From Streptomyces ortus (GTDB lineage: Bacteria > Actinomycetota > Actinomycetes > Streptomycetales > Streptomycetaceae), in contig NZ_JAIFZO010000002.1 in the NCBI RefSeq assembly GCF_026341275.1, positions 5,362,118 through 5,426,117 of the forward strand: a DNA stretch of 64,000 bases, read 5' to 3'. Within the stretch, counting starts at the first letter, position 1. Each line of letters begins with the position of its first letter. A program made the position numbers and the translations under genes. Below, piece by piece: positions 1 through 8,699 of the stretch. The notes under the pieces were generated by a model. It was not told where the DNA came from. It ran no database searches and saw only the letters and a list, made by a program, of their open reading frames with translations.

Positions 1-266
1 GGCTCCGGCGCGCTTTCATCGAGCGAGGACAGGATCTGGTTAACAGCGGCGACCCGTTTGTCGGGCGGCAGTCGGCTTAGCCTGCGCCCGACAGCCTCAG
101 CGACGTGGCGAGCGAGTACGTGCGGAGCCGATTCCGCACTGACTTCCTCGTGGACTGCCTTCCAACCCGAGGCTTCGAGCTGCTCTATCCGACCGTGCAG
201 GCTCTGGGTGATGAGCTGCTCATAAACACCCGCGTCCGGCTCCGCCAGATCCCCCGGCTCCGCCAC
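1..266 (-). CDS. N-terminal part of a DUF3427-type DEAD/DEAH helicase (partial)
   Basis: The minus strand reads from a GTG at 266 through the window edge (88 codons) and the frame is closed upstream by a TAG two codons before the GTG. A GGGAG Shine-Dalgarno lies just upstream. The product begins VAEPGDLAEPDAGVYEQLIT and continues with the Leu/Arg-rich helical segment that, as I recall it, starts actinobacterial helicases carrying a C-terminal DUF3427 domain. No helicase motif falls inside the window, so the family call rests on the N-terminal resemblance only. The remaining gene lies to the left of base 1. Confidence 0.6.
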   Translation of the reverse strand, partial: MAEPGDLAEPDAGVYEQLITQSLHGRIEQLEASGWKAVHEEVSAESAPHVLARHVAEAVGRRLSRLPPDKRVAAVNQILSSLDESAPE

Positions 267-311
267 CCGCTACTCCCTCGATCGACACGTTACGTAGTGA
301 GGAACATCAGG

Positions 312-1328
312 TCACGCGTCGCTGCCGTGGCACTCCCCATACCCCCGCCCCGACCCACACCAACAACCCGCCCCCCGCTCCGGCGGCCAAGCCACAGCCC
401 TTCCCCGGGCCGCCAGTGTTGTCGCGTACTGCGGTAGGAGGGACGCGTCGCCGGGGGAGGCCAGTTCCGATGCCGCGAAGGCCTCGTACGACGGGACCGT
501 GCCCGTCACGATGCCGAGGTTCGGGGTGCCCGAGGCGGCCAGTTCGCGTAGTGAGGCCTCTATCGTCGACAGGTGTTCCTCGTGGGACGGGTACTCCGCC
601 GACAGGGTGGGGTACGCCGTCAGGAGTTCTGTCAGTTCCGGGGACGGCCAGTGGAGGACCGCCACCGGGAACGGGCGGGACAACGCCTCGCGGAACGTGC
701 CCAGTTCGGCGCGCAGGCGGGAGATCTCCGCCTGCAGTTCCGCCGGGTTGTCGGAGCCCAGCGACCACACGCGCTTCGGGTCGTGCAGCTCGTCCAGGGT
801 GACCGGGGAGGAGTTGAGCGTGTCCGCGAGGGAGTCCCAGTCGTCGTGGGCGAGGCCCAGCATGCGGCGTACGCGATGGCGGCCGAAGAGGACCGGGTGG
901 GTCGCGTACGGCGGCTCCGGGACGTCCGTCAGGAGGTGGACCGCCGCCTCCGTGAACGTCTCCTGCGCCGCCTCCAGCTCGTCGTGGGACTCCAGGGACT
1001 CGGCGACGATCACCCAGGGCGCCGGGTCGCGCGGTGCCGCCGCGCGGACGCCCTCGATGATCGCCCTGGCCTCCGCCTCGTGACCGTACTCCCAGAGGTT
1101 GGCCGCCTTCAGGGCCCGTACCAGGAACGGGTTCTCCAGGGGGGTCGTGCTGGAGAGCAGGCTGTCGTAGAGAGAGGTGGCTCGCGGGCGGTCGTCGGCC
1201 AGTTCGAGGTGGGCCGCCGCCTGCACGAGCAGGTGTTCGGCGTCCTCGGGATACAGGCCGGCTGTCCGCTCCAGGCGTGCTGCTTCGGCGTTGTGGTCGA
1301 CGTACTCGGCAGACGTGTCGGGGCGCAT
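312..1328 (-). CDS. TPR-like protein with C-terminal SEC-C zinc motif
   Basis: A 338-residue soluble protein without signal peptide or membrane segment. Residues about 10-140 are helical and TPR-like. The C-terminus carries the cysteine/histidine cluster CWCGSGRGYGECHG, the SEC-C motif first seen at the SecA C-terminus, which binds zinc and mediates protein contacts. SEC-C/TPR proteins are common in Streptomyces and have no established single function. The ATG at 1328 is preferred because the protein begins MRPDTSAEYVDHN there; a GTG three codons upstream is possible. It is divergent from the sortase gene at 1527. Confidence 0.7.
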   Translation of the reverse strand: MRPDTSAEYVDHNAEAARLERTAGLYPEDAEHLLVQAAAHLELADDRPRATSLYDSLLSSTTPLENPFLVRALKAANLWEYGHEAEARAIIEGVRAAAPRDPAPWVIVAESLESHDELEAAQETFTEAAVHLLTDVPEPPYATHPVLFGRHRVRRMLGLAHDDWDSLADTLNSSPVTLDELHDPKRVWSLGSDNPAELQAEISRLRAELGTFREALSRPFPVAVLHWPSPELTELLTAYPTLSAEYPSHEEHLSTIEASLRELAASGTPNLGIVTGTVPSYEAFAASELASPGDASLLPQYATTLAARGRAVAWPPERGAGCWCGSGRGYGECHGSDA

Positions 1329-1526
1329 GAGTGACACCGTACTGCCGACCGCCGACAGAGGTGAGGTATGTGCAGGCCAGGGGTCGGATCGGCGCGGAGT
1401 GTTCAGCCAACCGTTCACAGGCATCGTGAGTAGGCATGGTGAGTTGGTGGCCCAGCCCTTATCGTGCGGCCTCGGCACCGGTCTCGGCCCTGGTCTCGAC
1501 CCCGGCTCCGGAGAGGAGGCGTGCGC

Positions 1527-2312
1527 GTGCGGGTTTCCGTCGTCCACCAGCGGGGTCGGCGGCGGCGTGCGCGGTACGCCCGGCTCCTCTGGAACGGTGC
1601 CGAAGTCGTCGCGACCCTCGGCGTCGTCCTCCTGCTCCTCGTCGCCCACCAGCTGTGGTGGACCAACCGGCAGGCCAAGGAGGGCGCCGAGCGCAAGGTC
1701 CACGCCCTCGAACGGGAGTGGGAAGGGGAACGGGAGGGGGAGGGGGAGGGGGAGGCATCGGCTGGAGAGGGCGGGGAGCGGGGCGTGCCCCCTGCCGGGG
1801 CCGGTGACGACCGCTCCGGAAGCGGGGAGGGCCGGTCCGGGAGTGAGGCCCCGCCCCGTTGGGATCAGGCCTACGCCGTTCTCGGCATCCCCCGGCTCGG
1901 GCTTCGCGTGCCCGTCGCCGAAGGGGTCGGGAAGGCGGGGGTGCTCAACAAGGGGTACGTCGGCCACTACCCGGGTACCGCCCAGCCCGGCGGCGTCGGG
2001 AACTTCGCCCTCGCCGGGCACCGGAACACCCATGGCGAGCCCTTCCGGTACCTCGACCGGCTCCGGCGCGGCGACCGGGTCCAGGTCGAGACGCGGGCCG
2101 CCGTCTACACGTACGTCGTCGACCGGACGCTGCCGCGGACCTCGCCCGGGGACGGCGGGACGATCCGCGCGATTCCCCGCAGTACGGTCAAACCGGCGTA
2201 CGGGTACACCGCGCCCGCGCACTATCTGACGCTCACCACCTGCACACCCCAGTACACCTCCAAGTACCGGCTGGTCGTCTGGGGCAAGCTCCGTTCCGTA
2301 CGGCCCCGGTAG
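1527..2312 (+). CDS. Class E sortase
   Basis: A membrane-anchored transpeptidase, 261 aa, that links LAxTG-bearing surface proteins to peptidoglycan. An N-terminal hydrophobic segment lies at about residues 20-43, followed by a long Glu/Gly-rich charged linker (about 48-108) and then the sortase beta-barrel. The catalytic triad is visible: His165 in AGHRNTHG, Cys239 in LTLTTCTP and Arg248 in SKYRLVVWG. The TLTTCTP context is typical of class E. The start is placed at GTG 1527 because GAGAGGAGG at 1511-1519 gives 7-nt spacing; GTG 1521 is in frame but too close. A possible substrate with LAGTG is encoded at 14048. Confidence 0.85.
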   Translation: MRVSVVHQRGRRRRARYARLLWNGAEVVATLGVVLLLLVAHQLWWTNRQAKEGAERKVHALEREWEGEREGEGEGEASAGEGGERGVPPAGAGDDRSGSGEGRSGSEAPPRWDQAYAVLGIPRLGLRVPVAEGVGKAGVLNKGYVGHYPGTAQPGGVGNFALAGHRNTHGEPFRYLDRLRRGDRVQVETRAAVYTYVVDRTLPRTSPGDGGTIRAIPRSTVKPAYGYTAPAHYLTLTTCTPQYTSKYRLVVWGKLRSVRPR

Positions 2313-2326
2313 CACCGAACGGGGGT

Positions 2327-4768
2327 TCAGGGCTTTTTCGCCTTGTCGTAGTGGCCGAGGAAGACCGGAACGCCGTTCTGTACGCGGTACAGGAACAGGC
2401 TGTTGACCCAGCGGAACTCGTGGGTCACCGGGTCGAACTCGATCGTCTTCGCCAGGCCCCTGTAGGTGATCTGGCGCAGCCTGCGCACCATGGCACCCCG
2501 TTCGGGCTCGACCCCGCCCAGCTCGCGCATGCCCTGGGCGACGAAGAGCAGCGCGTCGTACGCCTCCACTGCGTAACGCTCGACCGTGCGTACCCCGAAG
2601 CGTTTCCGGTACGTCTCCACGAAGCGCGCCGCGGCCGGCAGCGCGGCCGGGTCCACGTAGGTCGCGCTGATCACCCAGCCCTCGGCCGCCGGGCCCGCCT
2701 CCTTGAGGAACGCGGTCTCCAGTACGGGTTGCGAGGCCATGCGCGTGCCCCGGAACCCGGCCTGTGCCAGGGCGCGGGCGCAGCGGGCGGCCCGGTGCGG
2801 TGAGGTGCCGGCGTAGACGACGGCCTGGGCGTCCGCGGCGAGCACGGCGGCGGCGACCGCGTCGAAGTCCTCGCTGTCCGCGGGGACGGTGTGGGTCGTG
2901 GTCGTGCCCTGCGAGGGCGGGTACGCGCTCATGTCCTTGACGATCTGCCAACTGGCCCGCCGCGCCGCCCCGTCGTCGATGAGCGCGGTCCTGCGGCTCT
3001 TCTCGACGTGGGTGAGGTAGTGGATGAAGGGCGTCGCCAGGGCGTACTCGTCGGGCCTGAGCTGGAAGTACGCGCGTGTGGTGGTCGCGGCGTACAGATC
3101 GGTGCCGGAGGAGACGGACAGGACGGGCAGCAGGGCCTTCTCGTAGCGGGCCACGGCGACCTCGGCCGCGGAGCCGCCGGTCGCGGCGATGACGGCGTAC
3201 ACGTCGTGGTCCGCGACGAACCGGCCGGTCACCTCCTCGGCCCGCTTCGCCTTCCCGGCGTCGTCCAGGACCTTCAGCGCGAGGTCGAAGGGGCGGCCGG
3301 CACGGGAACCGCCGCCCTGGGAACCGCCGCCCTGGGAAGCGGCGCCTTGGGAAGTGGCGCCTTGGGAAGTGGCGCCTTGGGAAGTGGTGTCACGGGATTC
3401 GGAGCCGCCGGATCCGGAGCCGCCTGATCCGGCGTTGAAGTGCGACACGGCGATCCGCGCGCCCCGTTCCTGTGCCCGGCCCGTCGCCCTGTCCGGTCCC
3501 GACAGGTCCGCCTGCAGGCCGATGACGTACCGGGGGAGCGGTCCCGAGCGGGCCGAGCCGTCGCGGTCGGCGGTGGACCTGGTGGCGGCCCAGGCCGCGA
3601 GGCCGCCGCCGGTCAGGACGACCCCGGCCGCCGAGCCCAGCGCCAGGACGCGGCGCCGGGAGAGGGCGGGGCGGGCCGGCTCCGGTACGCCGTCGGGCTG
3701 TACGAGTGTGACGGGGCCTGGGCCGGGGCGGGGATCTGGACCGGGTCCTGGTCCCGGTCCTGGTCCCGGACCCGGAGAGGGGTCGGGCAGGGACAGGGCG
3801 GCCGACGAGCGTTCCGCGATCAGCCGGGGGAGCGAGGGCGGCAGCCAGTCGGGCGCCGGGCCGCCCCCGTCGGTCAGAGCGTCCCCGGCGTCCACGGCCT
3901 CCCCGGCGGTGAGACCGCCCTCGTCGGTCAGGGCGGCCCGGACCTCCTGCGCGGTGGGCCGGGCCGCCGGGTCCTTGGCGAGGCAGGCGGTCAGCAGCGG
4001 GACCAGGGTCCACGGCACGGCATCCAGGTCCGGTTCCTCGTGGACCGTACGGAAGATGACGGCGGCCACGGTGCCGGTGCCGAACGGGCGCCGCCCGGTC
4101 GCCGCGTACGCCAGCACGCAGCCCAGCGAGAAGACGTCGCTCGGCGGGCCGACGCCGCCGCCACCGGTCCGTACCCGCGCCTGCTCGGGTGAGAGATAGC
4201 CGGGTGAACCGATCACCACGTCGCTCGCGGTCAGCGCGGTGGCACCGGCGGACCGCGCGATGCCGAAATCGATCAGCCGGGGTCCGTCGAGGGCGAGCAG
4301 GACGTTGCCCGGCTTGACGTCCCGGTGCACCAGGCCCGCCGCGTGCACCTCGGTGAGTGCTTCGGCCAGCCGCGCGCCCAGGACACGTACCGTACGGTCG
4401 GGCAGCGGCCCGTGCAGGGTGACGGCCTCGGCCAGCGACGGGCCAGGTACGAAGGCGGTCGCCAGCCAGGGTTCGCGGGCCGCCGGTTCGGCCGCGGTGA
4501 CCGGTACCAGCCACCGCCCGGTGAGCCCGCCCGCCGCCTCGGCCTCGCGGCGGAAACGGGTCCGGAAGTCGTGGTCGGCCGCGTACTCGGCGCGGATCAC
4601 CTTCAGGGCGACCAGCGTCCCGCCCGCCGAACGCGCCAGGTAGACCACGCCCATGCCGCCCGCGCCGAGCCGGCCGAGCAGCCGGTGACCGCCGACGGAG
4701 GGCGGGTCGCCGGGCCTGAGCGGGCGCAGTCCCGCGAACCCCTCCGCCTGCGGTCCGCTCACCGTCAC
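2327..4768 (-). CDS. Ser/Thr protein kinase fused to LivK-like substrate-binding domain (copy 1)
   Basis: Predicted receptor kinase, 813 aa. Residues 28-280 form a PknB-type kinase: glycine loop GAGGMG (35-40), ATP-binding Lys56, catalytic HRD (148-150), DFG (167-169) and SPEQA activation-loop end. A Pro/Gly repeat linker (about 330-352) leads to a single membrane segment at about 373-397 preceded by RRR. Residues 413-813 resemble type I periplasmic binding proteins of branched-chain amino acid ABC transporters, placed outside the membrane. A Ser/Gln/Gly repeat patch (TSQGA units) interrupts this domain near its start. GTG start; its first bases overlap the stop of the upstream paralogue by 4 nt, indicating coupled translation. 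Confidence 0.85.
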   Translation of the reverse strand: MTVSGPQAEGFAGLRPLRPGDPPSVGGHRLLGRLGAGGMGVVYLARSAGGTLVALKVIRAEYAADHDFRTRFRREAEAAGGLTGRWLVPVTAAEPAAREPWLATAFVPGPSLAEAVTLHGPLPDRTVRVLGARLAEALTEVHAAGLVHRDVKPGNVLLALDGPRLIDFGIARSAGATALTASDVVIGSPGYLSPEQARVRTGGGGVGPPSDVFSLGCVLAYAATGRRPFGTGTVAAVIFRTVHEEPDLDAVPWTLVPLLTACLAKDPAARPTAQEVRAALTDEGGLTAGEAVDAGDALTDGGGPAPDWLPPSLPRLIAERSSAALSLPDPSPGPGPGPGPGPGPDPRPGPGPVTLVQPDGVPEPARPALSRRRVLALGSAAGVVLTGGGLAAWAATRSTADRDGSARSGPLPRYVIGLQADLSGPDRATGRAQERGARIAVSHFNAGSGGSGSGGSESRDTTSQGATSQGATSQGAASQGGGSQGGGSRAGRPFDLALKVLDDAGKAKRAEEVTGRFVADHDVYAVIAATGGSAAEVAVARYEKALLPVLSVSSGTDLYAATTTRAYFQLRPDEYALATPFIHYLTHVEKSRRTALIDDGAARRASWQIVKDMSAYPPSQGTTTTHTVPADSEDFDAVAAAVLAADAQAVVYAGTSPHRAARCARALAQAGFRGTRMASQPVLETAFLKEAGPAAEGWVISATYVDPAALPAAARFVETYRKRFGVRTVERYAVEAYDALLFVAQGMRELGGVEPERGAMVRRLRQITYRGLAKTIEFDPVTHEFRWVNSLFLYRVQNGVPVFLGHYDKAKKP

Positions 4769-7179
4769 ACCTCGGAGGGGGCTACGCCGAGGTAGCGGAA
4801 CCTGCCGCCCTCGACCTGGTGCAGGAAGATGCCCCAGCCGGCGAACGTGCCGTCCTCCGGCTTGAAGGAGAACTCCTTGGTGATGCCCTTGTAGCGGCTC
4901 GCGCGCAGCAGCCGCACGAGCTCGCGGCGGCTCGGGGGACGTGCGGCAGCCGCCGTGCCCGTACCTGCCGTACCTGCCGTACCTGCCGTACCTGCCGTAC
5001 CTGCCGTACTCGCAGTACTGCGAGTACTGCCTGTACTGCTTGTACTGCTTGTACTGCTGCCCGCACTGCCCGTACTCGTCTTGCTCGGCGTGGCTTTCAG
5101 CAGTTCCTGGATGACGAGGTTGACCGTGTCGTACGCCTCGGCGGCGTAGTAGCCGGGCGCGGCGTCGTAGCGCTTGCGGAACGCGGCGGTGAACGCCTTC
5201 GCGGCCGGCACGGCGGCGGGGTCGATGAAGGACGCGGTCATCAGCCAGCCCTCGGCGGCCTCCCCGGCCCGCTTCAGGAACTCCGGGTCGATCACGGCCT
5301 GCGAGGCGAGGCGCGGTCCCTCGAAGCCGGCCGCCGACAGTTCACGGGCCACCCGGGCCGCCCCCGGCGCGTATCCGGCGTAGACGAACGAACCGATCCC
5401 GGCCCGCAGCATGTCGTTGACGACGGGACCCATGTCCTCCGTCCCCGCCGGGACGACCCGGGGATAGGCGGGGCGGCCCAGACTGCGCATCATCGAGGCG
5501 TTGATCCCTGCGGACTCGTGGGCGTACGTCTGCCCGGTGCGGTCCTGGAGCAGCCCGGCACGCAGGGCCGGTGCCCGCTCCGTGGATTTCGTGCGAGGGG
5601 GGTTCGTGTGCTTCATGAGGTAGATGCTGATGGGGAGGGAGAGGGCCGCGTCGCTGGGACGGCAGTGCACGAACGACCGGTACTCCTTCGAGGTCAGGAG
5701 CAGTCCGCCGGCCGAGACCGACAGCAACGGCAGCAAGGCCTCGTCGTACGTGCCGAGGACCGCGACCGCCGCCTCGTCGCTGGTGGGGCCGAGCACGGCG
5801 AGCACATCGGTGTCCTCGATCAGCTTCTTGGCCGCGCCCGGCGCCCGCGCCGCGGTACCGCCGTCGTCCACGGGCCGCAGGGCGAGCGCGAAGGGCTTGT
5901 CCTTACGGGCGTTGTACTGCTCCACCGCCAGCCGGGCACCCCGCACCTGCGCCCGGCCCGCCGTCCGGAAGGCCCCGCTCAGATCCGCCTGTACGCCGAT
6001 GGCCCAGCGGCGGGCTCCCGCCGACGCACCCGGGTCGTCGTCGCGCAGGGCCGCCCAGGCCGCGGTTCCGCCCGCCGCCATGAGCACCGCCGCGCCGGAG
6101 GCGAGGAGCAGCCGTCGGCGGGCGGGTGACGCCGGTTCCGCCGCCGTGTCCTTGGTGTCGTCCGCGGCCCCGGCGGTCGGCGTCGCGGCGCCGTCGGCGG
6201 CGGTCGGCTCGATGTCGGGGAGCGCCAGCATCTCGGCCGAACGGTCGGCGATGCCCCGTACGACGTCCTCGGGCAGCCAGGCGAGTTGCTCGGCCCGGGG
6301 GAGCGCGTCCTCGACCAGCAGGACCGTGTCGATCTGTTCGGCCGTGGGGCGGTCCGCCGGGTCCTTCGCCAGGCACAGGCGCAGCAGCGTCAGCAGGCCG
6401 ACACCATCGGCGGGGGATGGGCGAGATGCGGGATCGGCGGGATCGGCGGGATCGGCGGCGGCCTCGGGGATGCCGGACAGGTCGGGTTCGTCGTGGACCG
6501 TGCGGTAGAGCAGGGCGTCCGCCGTACCGGTGCCGAACGGCGGACGGCCGCTCGCCGCGTACGCCAGCAGACAGCCCAGCGAGAAGACGTCGCTGGCCGG
6601 GCCCACCGCCGCGCCGCGCGCCTCGGCCTGCTCGGGGGAGAGGAAACCGGGCGTGCCGACGACCAGGTCGGTCGAGGTGATCGCGGTTCCGTCGGTCGCC
6701 CGGGCGATGCCGAAGTCGATCAGGCGGGGACCGTCCATGGCGAGCAGGACGTTGGCGGGCTTGACGTCGCGGTGGACCAGCCCGGCCGCGTGCACCTCGC
6801 GGAGCGCGGCGGCGAGCATCCTGGCCAGGGCCAGCACGCTGCGGGTGGGCAGCGTGCCGTGCCGGGCGACCGACTCCTCAAGCGAGGGGCCCGGGACGAA
6901 GGCGGTGGCCAGCCAGGGCTCGTCCGCGTCCGGGTCCGCGCCGGTGACCGGGACCGCCCAGGGGCTGCTGACCCGGCGGGCCGCCTCGACCTCGCGGCGG
7001 AAACGGGCGCGGAAGTCGGGCTCGTCCGCGTACTCGGACCGGACGACCTTGACGGCGGCCAGGGCGCCGGCCTCGGTGCGGCCGAGGTAGACCACGCCCA
7101 TGCCGCCCGCGCCGAGCCGGGCCAGCAGCCGGTGCCCGCCGATGCGGGTGGGATCGGTGGGGAGCAGCGGCTCGCTCAC
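4765..7179 (-). CDS. Ser/Thr protein kinase fused to LivK-like substrate-binding domain (copy 2)
   Basis: Paralogue of the next gene downstream, 804 aa, same architecture. Kinase motifs are GAGGMG (23-28), Lys44, HRD ending at Asp138 and DFG at Asp155, all intact. The membrane segment is at about 356-378 after a PARRR stop-transfer charge cluster, followed by an extracytoplasmic LivK-type domain. Near the C-terminus a Ser/Thr/Gly/Ala-rich insertion is encoded by tandem 9-bp repeats (4961-5005 and degenerate copies to about 5060). GTG start at 7179 overlaps the lipoprotein stop by 4 nt. Family knowledge: such fusions occur in Actinobacteria, with ligands undefined. Inference: binding of a small solute outside controls the cytosolic kinase. 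Confidence 0.85.
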   Translation of the reverse strand: MSEPLLPTDPTRIGGHRLLARLGAGGMGVVYLGRTEAGALAAVKVVRSEYADEPDFRARFRREVEAARRVSSPWAVPVTGADPDADEPWLATAFVPGPSLEESVARHGTLPTRSVLALARMLAAALREVHAAGLVHRDVKPANVLLAMDGPRLIDFGIARATDGTAITSTDLVVGTPGFLSPEQAEARGAAVGPASDVFSLGCLLAYAASGRPPFGTGTADALLYRTVHDEPDLSGIPEAAADPADPADPASRPSPADGVGLLTLLRLCLAKDPADRPTAEQIDTVLLVEDALPRAEQLAWLPEDVVRGIADRSAEMLALPDIEPTAADGAATPTAGAADDTKDTAAEPASPARRRLLLASGAAVLMAAGGTAAWAALRDDDPGASAGARRWAIGVQADLSGAFRTAGRAQVRGARLAVEQYNARKDKPFALALRPVDDGGTAARAPGAAKKLIEDTDVLAVLGPTSDEAAVAVLGTYDEALLPLLSVSAGGLLLTSKEYRSFVHCRPSDAALSLPISIYLMKHTNPPRTKSTERAPALRAGLLQDRTGQTYAHESAGINASMMRSLGRPAYPRVVPAGTEDMGPVVNDMLRAGIGSFVYAGYAPGAARVARELSAAGFEGPRLASQAVIDPEFLKRAGEAAEGWLMTASFIDPAAVPAAKAFTAAFRKRYDAAPGYYAAEAYDTVNLVIQELLKATPSKTSTGSAGSSTSSTSSTGSTRSTASTAGTAGTAGTAGTAGTGTAAAARPPSRRELVRLLRASRYKGITKEFSFKPEDGTFAGWGIFLHQVEGGRFRYLGVAPSEV
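4961..5005. repeat. Five perfect tandem copies of a 9-bp repeat inside the kinase gene
   Basis: The unit GTACCTGCC occurs five times without a gap, followed by diverged units (GTACTCGCA, GTACTGCTT and similar) to about 5060. Because 9 is a multiple of 3, copy-number change keeps the reading frame and lengthens or shortens a Thr-Ala-Gly linker in the extracellular domain of the kinase encoded at 4765-7179. Confidence 0.9.
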
Positions 7180-8096
7180 TGCGCCGCCTCCAGTTCGGTC
7201 TCGACGCGGCTCAGCATCTGGCCCACTCCCTGTCGCAGCGCGGAATCGACGTCGTCCTTCGAGCGCCCCTTCGCACCCCGGCCGACGACGGCCACGGTGA
7301 CCTGGCCCAGCCGGCTCTGCACCCAGTAGTAGTAGTGGGGGCCGCCGAGTTCGTCGCTGTAGTACTCGCCGCCCTCCGTGAGCGAGTCCTCGGAGGTGTA
7401 GTTGGCCAGCAGGCCGTAGGCCGCGCCCTGCGAGAGCAGTCCGGTGATCCGCTCGCCCTGGCGGAGCTGCTGGTCGGGACAGCGCAGCGCTTCCTCCAAC
7501 ATGCCGGCCATCTCCCAGTCGGCGTCCTTGACGGTCCGGTGCACGGTGACGACGGCGGTCACGCGGATCGGGCCCTTGCCGCCCTCGGCGGGCAGTTCGC
7601 TGTTGCGGGTGAGGCTGGCGAGCACCGTCGTGGGCAGCGGCTCGCGCTCCCACACGCACTCGGAGTCGAGTACGGGCCAGGTAGCGGGGTCGCTCTCGTA
7701 CGGGCTGCGCCGTACGTAGCCGGGGCCCCAGGAGGTGGGCGTCGCCGCGACCGCGCGGGCCAGGCGCAGGCCCTGTGCGCGGGTCTTCGGGGCGCGGCCG
7801 GGATCGGGCTTGAATCCCAGGGTGGTGGCACCCGCGCTGGGGGTGGGATCGGTGGTGTCGTTGCTTGTGCCGGTGCCGGTGCCGGTGCCGGTGCCGGTGC
7901 CGGTGCTTGTGCCGGTGCTCGTGCTGGTGGGGGCTGGACTCGGGGGTGAGCCGGAGCGGGTGGGGCCGGCGGACCCGTCACCGGACCCGTCACCGCCGGG
8001 TCCCGAACAACCGCCCAAGCCCCCCAGTAACAGCCCGGTGGCAAAGACACCCGTGAACAGCCGCACGGGTCTCCGATGTCCCATCAGCGCCCCCAT
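7176..8096 (-). CDS. Secreted lipoprotein, first gene of the kinase operon
   Basis: A 306-residue lipoprotein. The N-terminus is a signal peptide ending in the lipobox LLGGLGGC, followed by a disordered Ser/Thr/Pro/Gly stretch with (GT)n repeats and then a folded domain of about 200 residues that I do not recognise. The gene opens a three-gene unit with the two kinase-binding-protein fusions; its TGA overlaps the next GTG by 4 nt. A partner role in presenting or sensing a ligand at the cell surface is inference from the operon. ATG 8096 or ATG 8084 could be the start; the latter has GGGGG at suitable spacing. Confidence 0.75.
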   Translation of the reverse strand: MGALMGHRRPVRLFTGVFATGLLLGGLGGCSGPGGDGSGDGSAGPTRSGSPPSPAPTSTSTGTSTGTGTGTGTGTGTSNDTTDPTPSAGATTLGFKPDPGRAPKTRAQGLRLARAVAATPTSWGPGYVRRSPYESDPATWPVLDSECVWEREPLPTTVLASLTRNSELPAEGGKGPIRVTAVVTVHRTVKDADWEMAGMLEEALRCPDQQLRQGERITGLLSQGAAYGLLANYTSEDSLTEGGEYYSDELGGPHYYYWVQSRLGQVTVAVVGRGAKGRSKDDVDSALRQGVGQMLSRVETELEAAQ

Positions 8097-8264
8097 CCGC
8101 ACGCGCGTTCCCCACGCGCGTTCCCCGCTGGGAGGGTATCGACTATGCCCCTGGGGTACTACGGGCTTGCTGAAGTCCGTAGGGCGGCTTCCGGGGGCGG
8201 ATCCTGTATAACGGCAGGAGGCCGCGGAGCCTGAAAATCCGATGAGCAGGGGAGGGGGCAGTCG

Positions 8265-8579
8265 ATGACACGGACCTGGGCGCAGTTGAAGCCCGCCGTC
8301 CTGCTGCTCGTCCTCCTTCTGCAGGTGGCGTTCCTGGACACCGGCAGCCTCTCCGGAGCCGTCGCCGTCACGTTCGCGGCGACCGCCGCGGCCGGGTCGG
8401 CGCTCGCCGCCTGCTCCCTCATCTCCTCCCGCCTCGCGCCCGCCGTGCCCCGGACCCGGGTCCGTACGGCCATGCGCGACCGTGAGCAGCGCACGGCGTT
8501 CCTGCCGCAGCGCGATCCCGACGCCCGGGGGCGCAGGCGTCCGCGGGCCCCGGGCCGGGCCCTCCCGACGGCCGCGTAG
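8265..8579 (+). CDS. Small membrane protein, DUF6412-like
   Basis: A 104-residue protein with two hydrophobic stretches (about 10-27 and 31-56) and a basic tail ending in RDREQRTAFLPQRDPDARGR. The tail pattern and its position directly upstream of a yidC-like gene match the actinobacterial DUF6412 family as I remember it. It may assist or be co-expressed with the insertase 120 bp downstream; no biochemical role is known to me. GGGGAGGGGG precedes the ATG. Confidence 0.7.
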   Translation: MTRTWAQLKPAVLLLVLLLQVAFLDTGSLSGAVAVTFAATAAAGSALAACSLISSRLAPAVPRTRVRTAMRDREQRTAFLPQRDPDARGRRRPRAPGRALPTAA

Positions 8580-8699
8580 GGGCTTCGCAGCAGCCTCCTG
8601 TTTTCCGCAGTGCCCTTCGCGGGTCGTCATGCCGACGCACGCACGTCACGTCACACCCCTCGGCATCGACGTATCACGAGACCCACGGAGGGCTCACCC

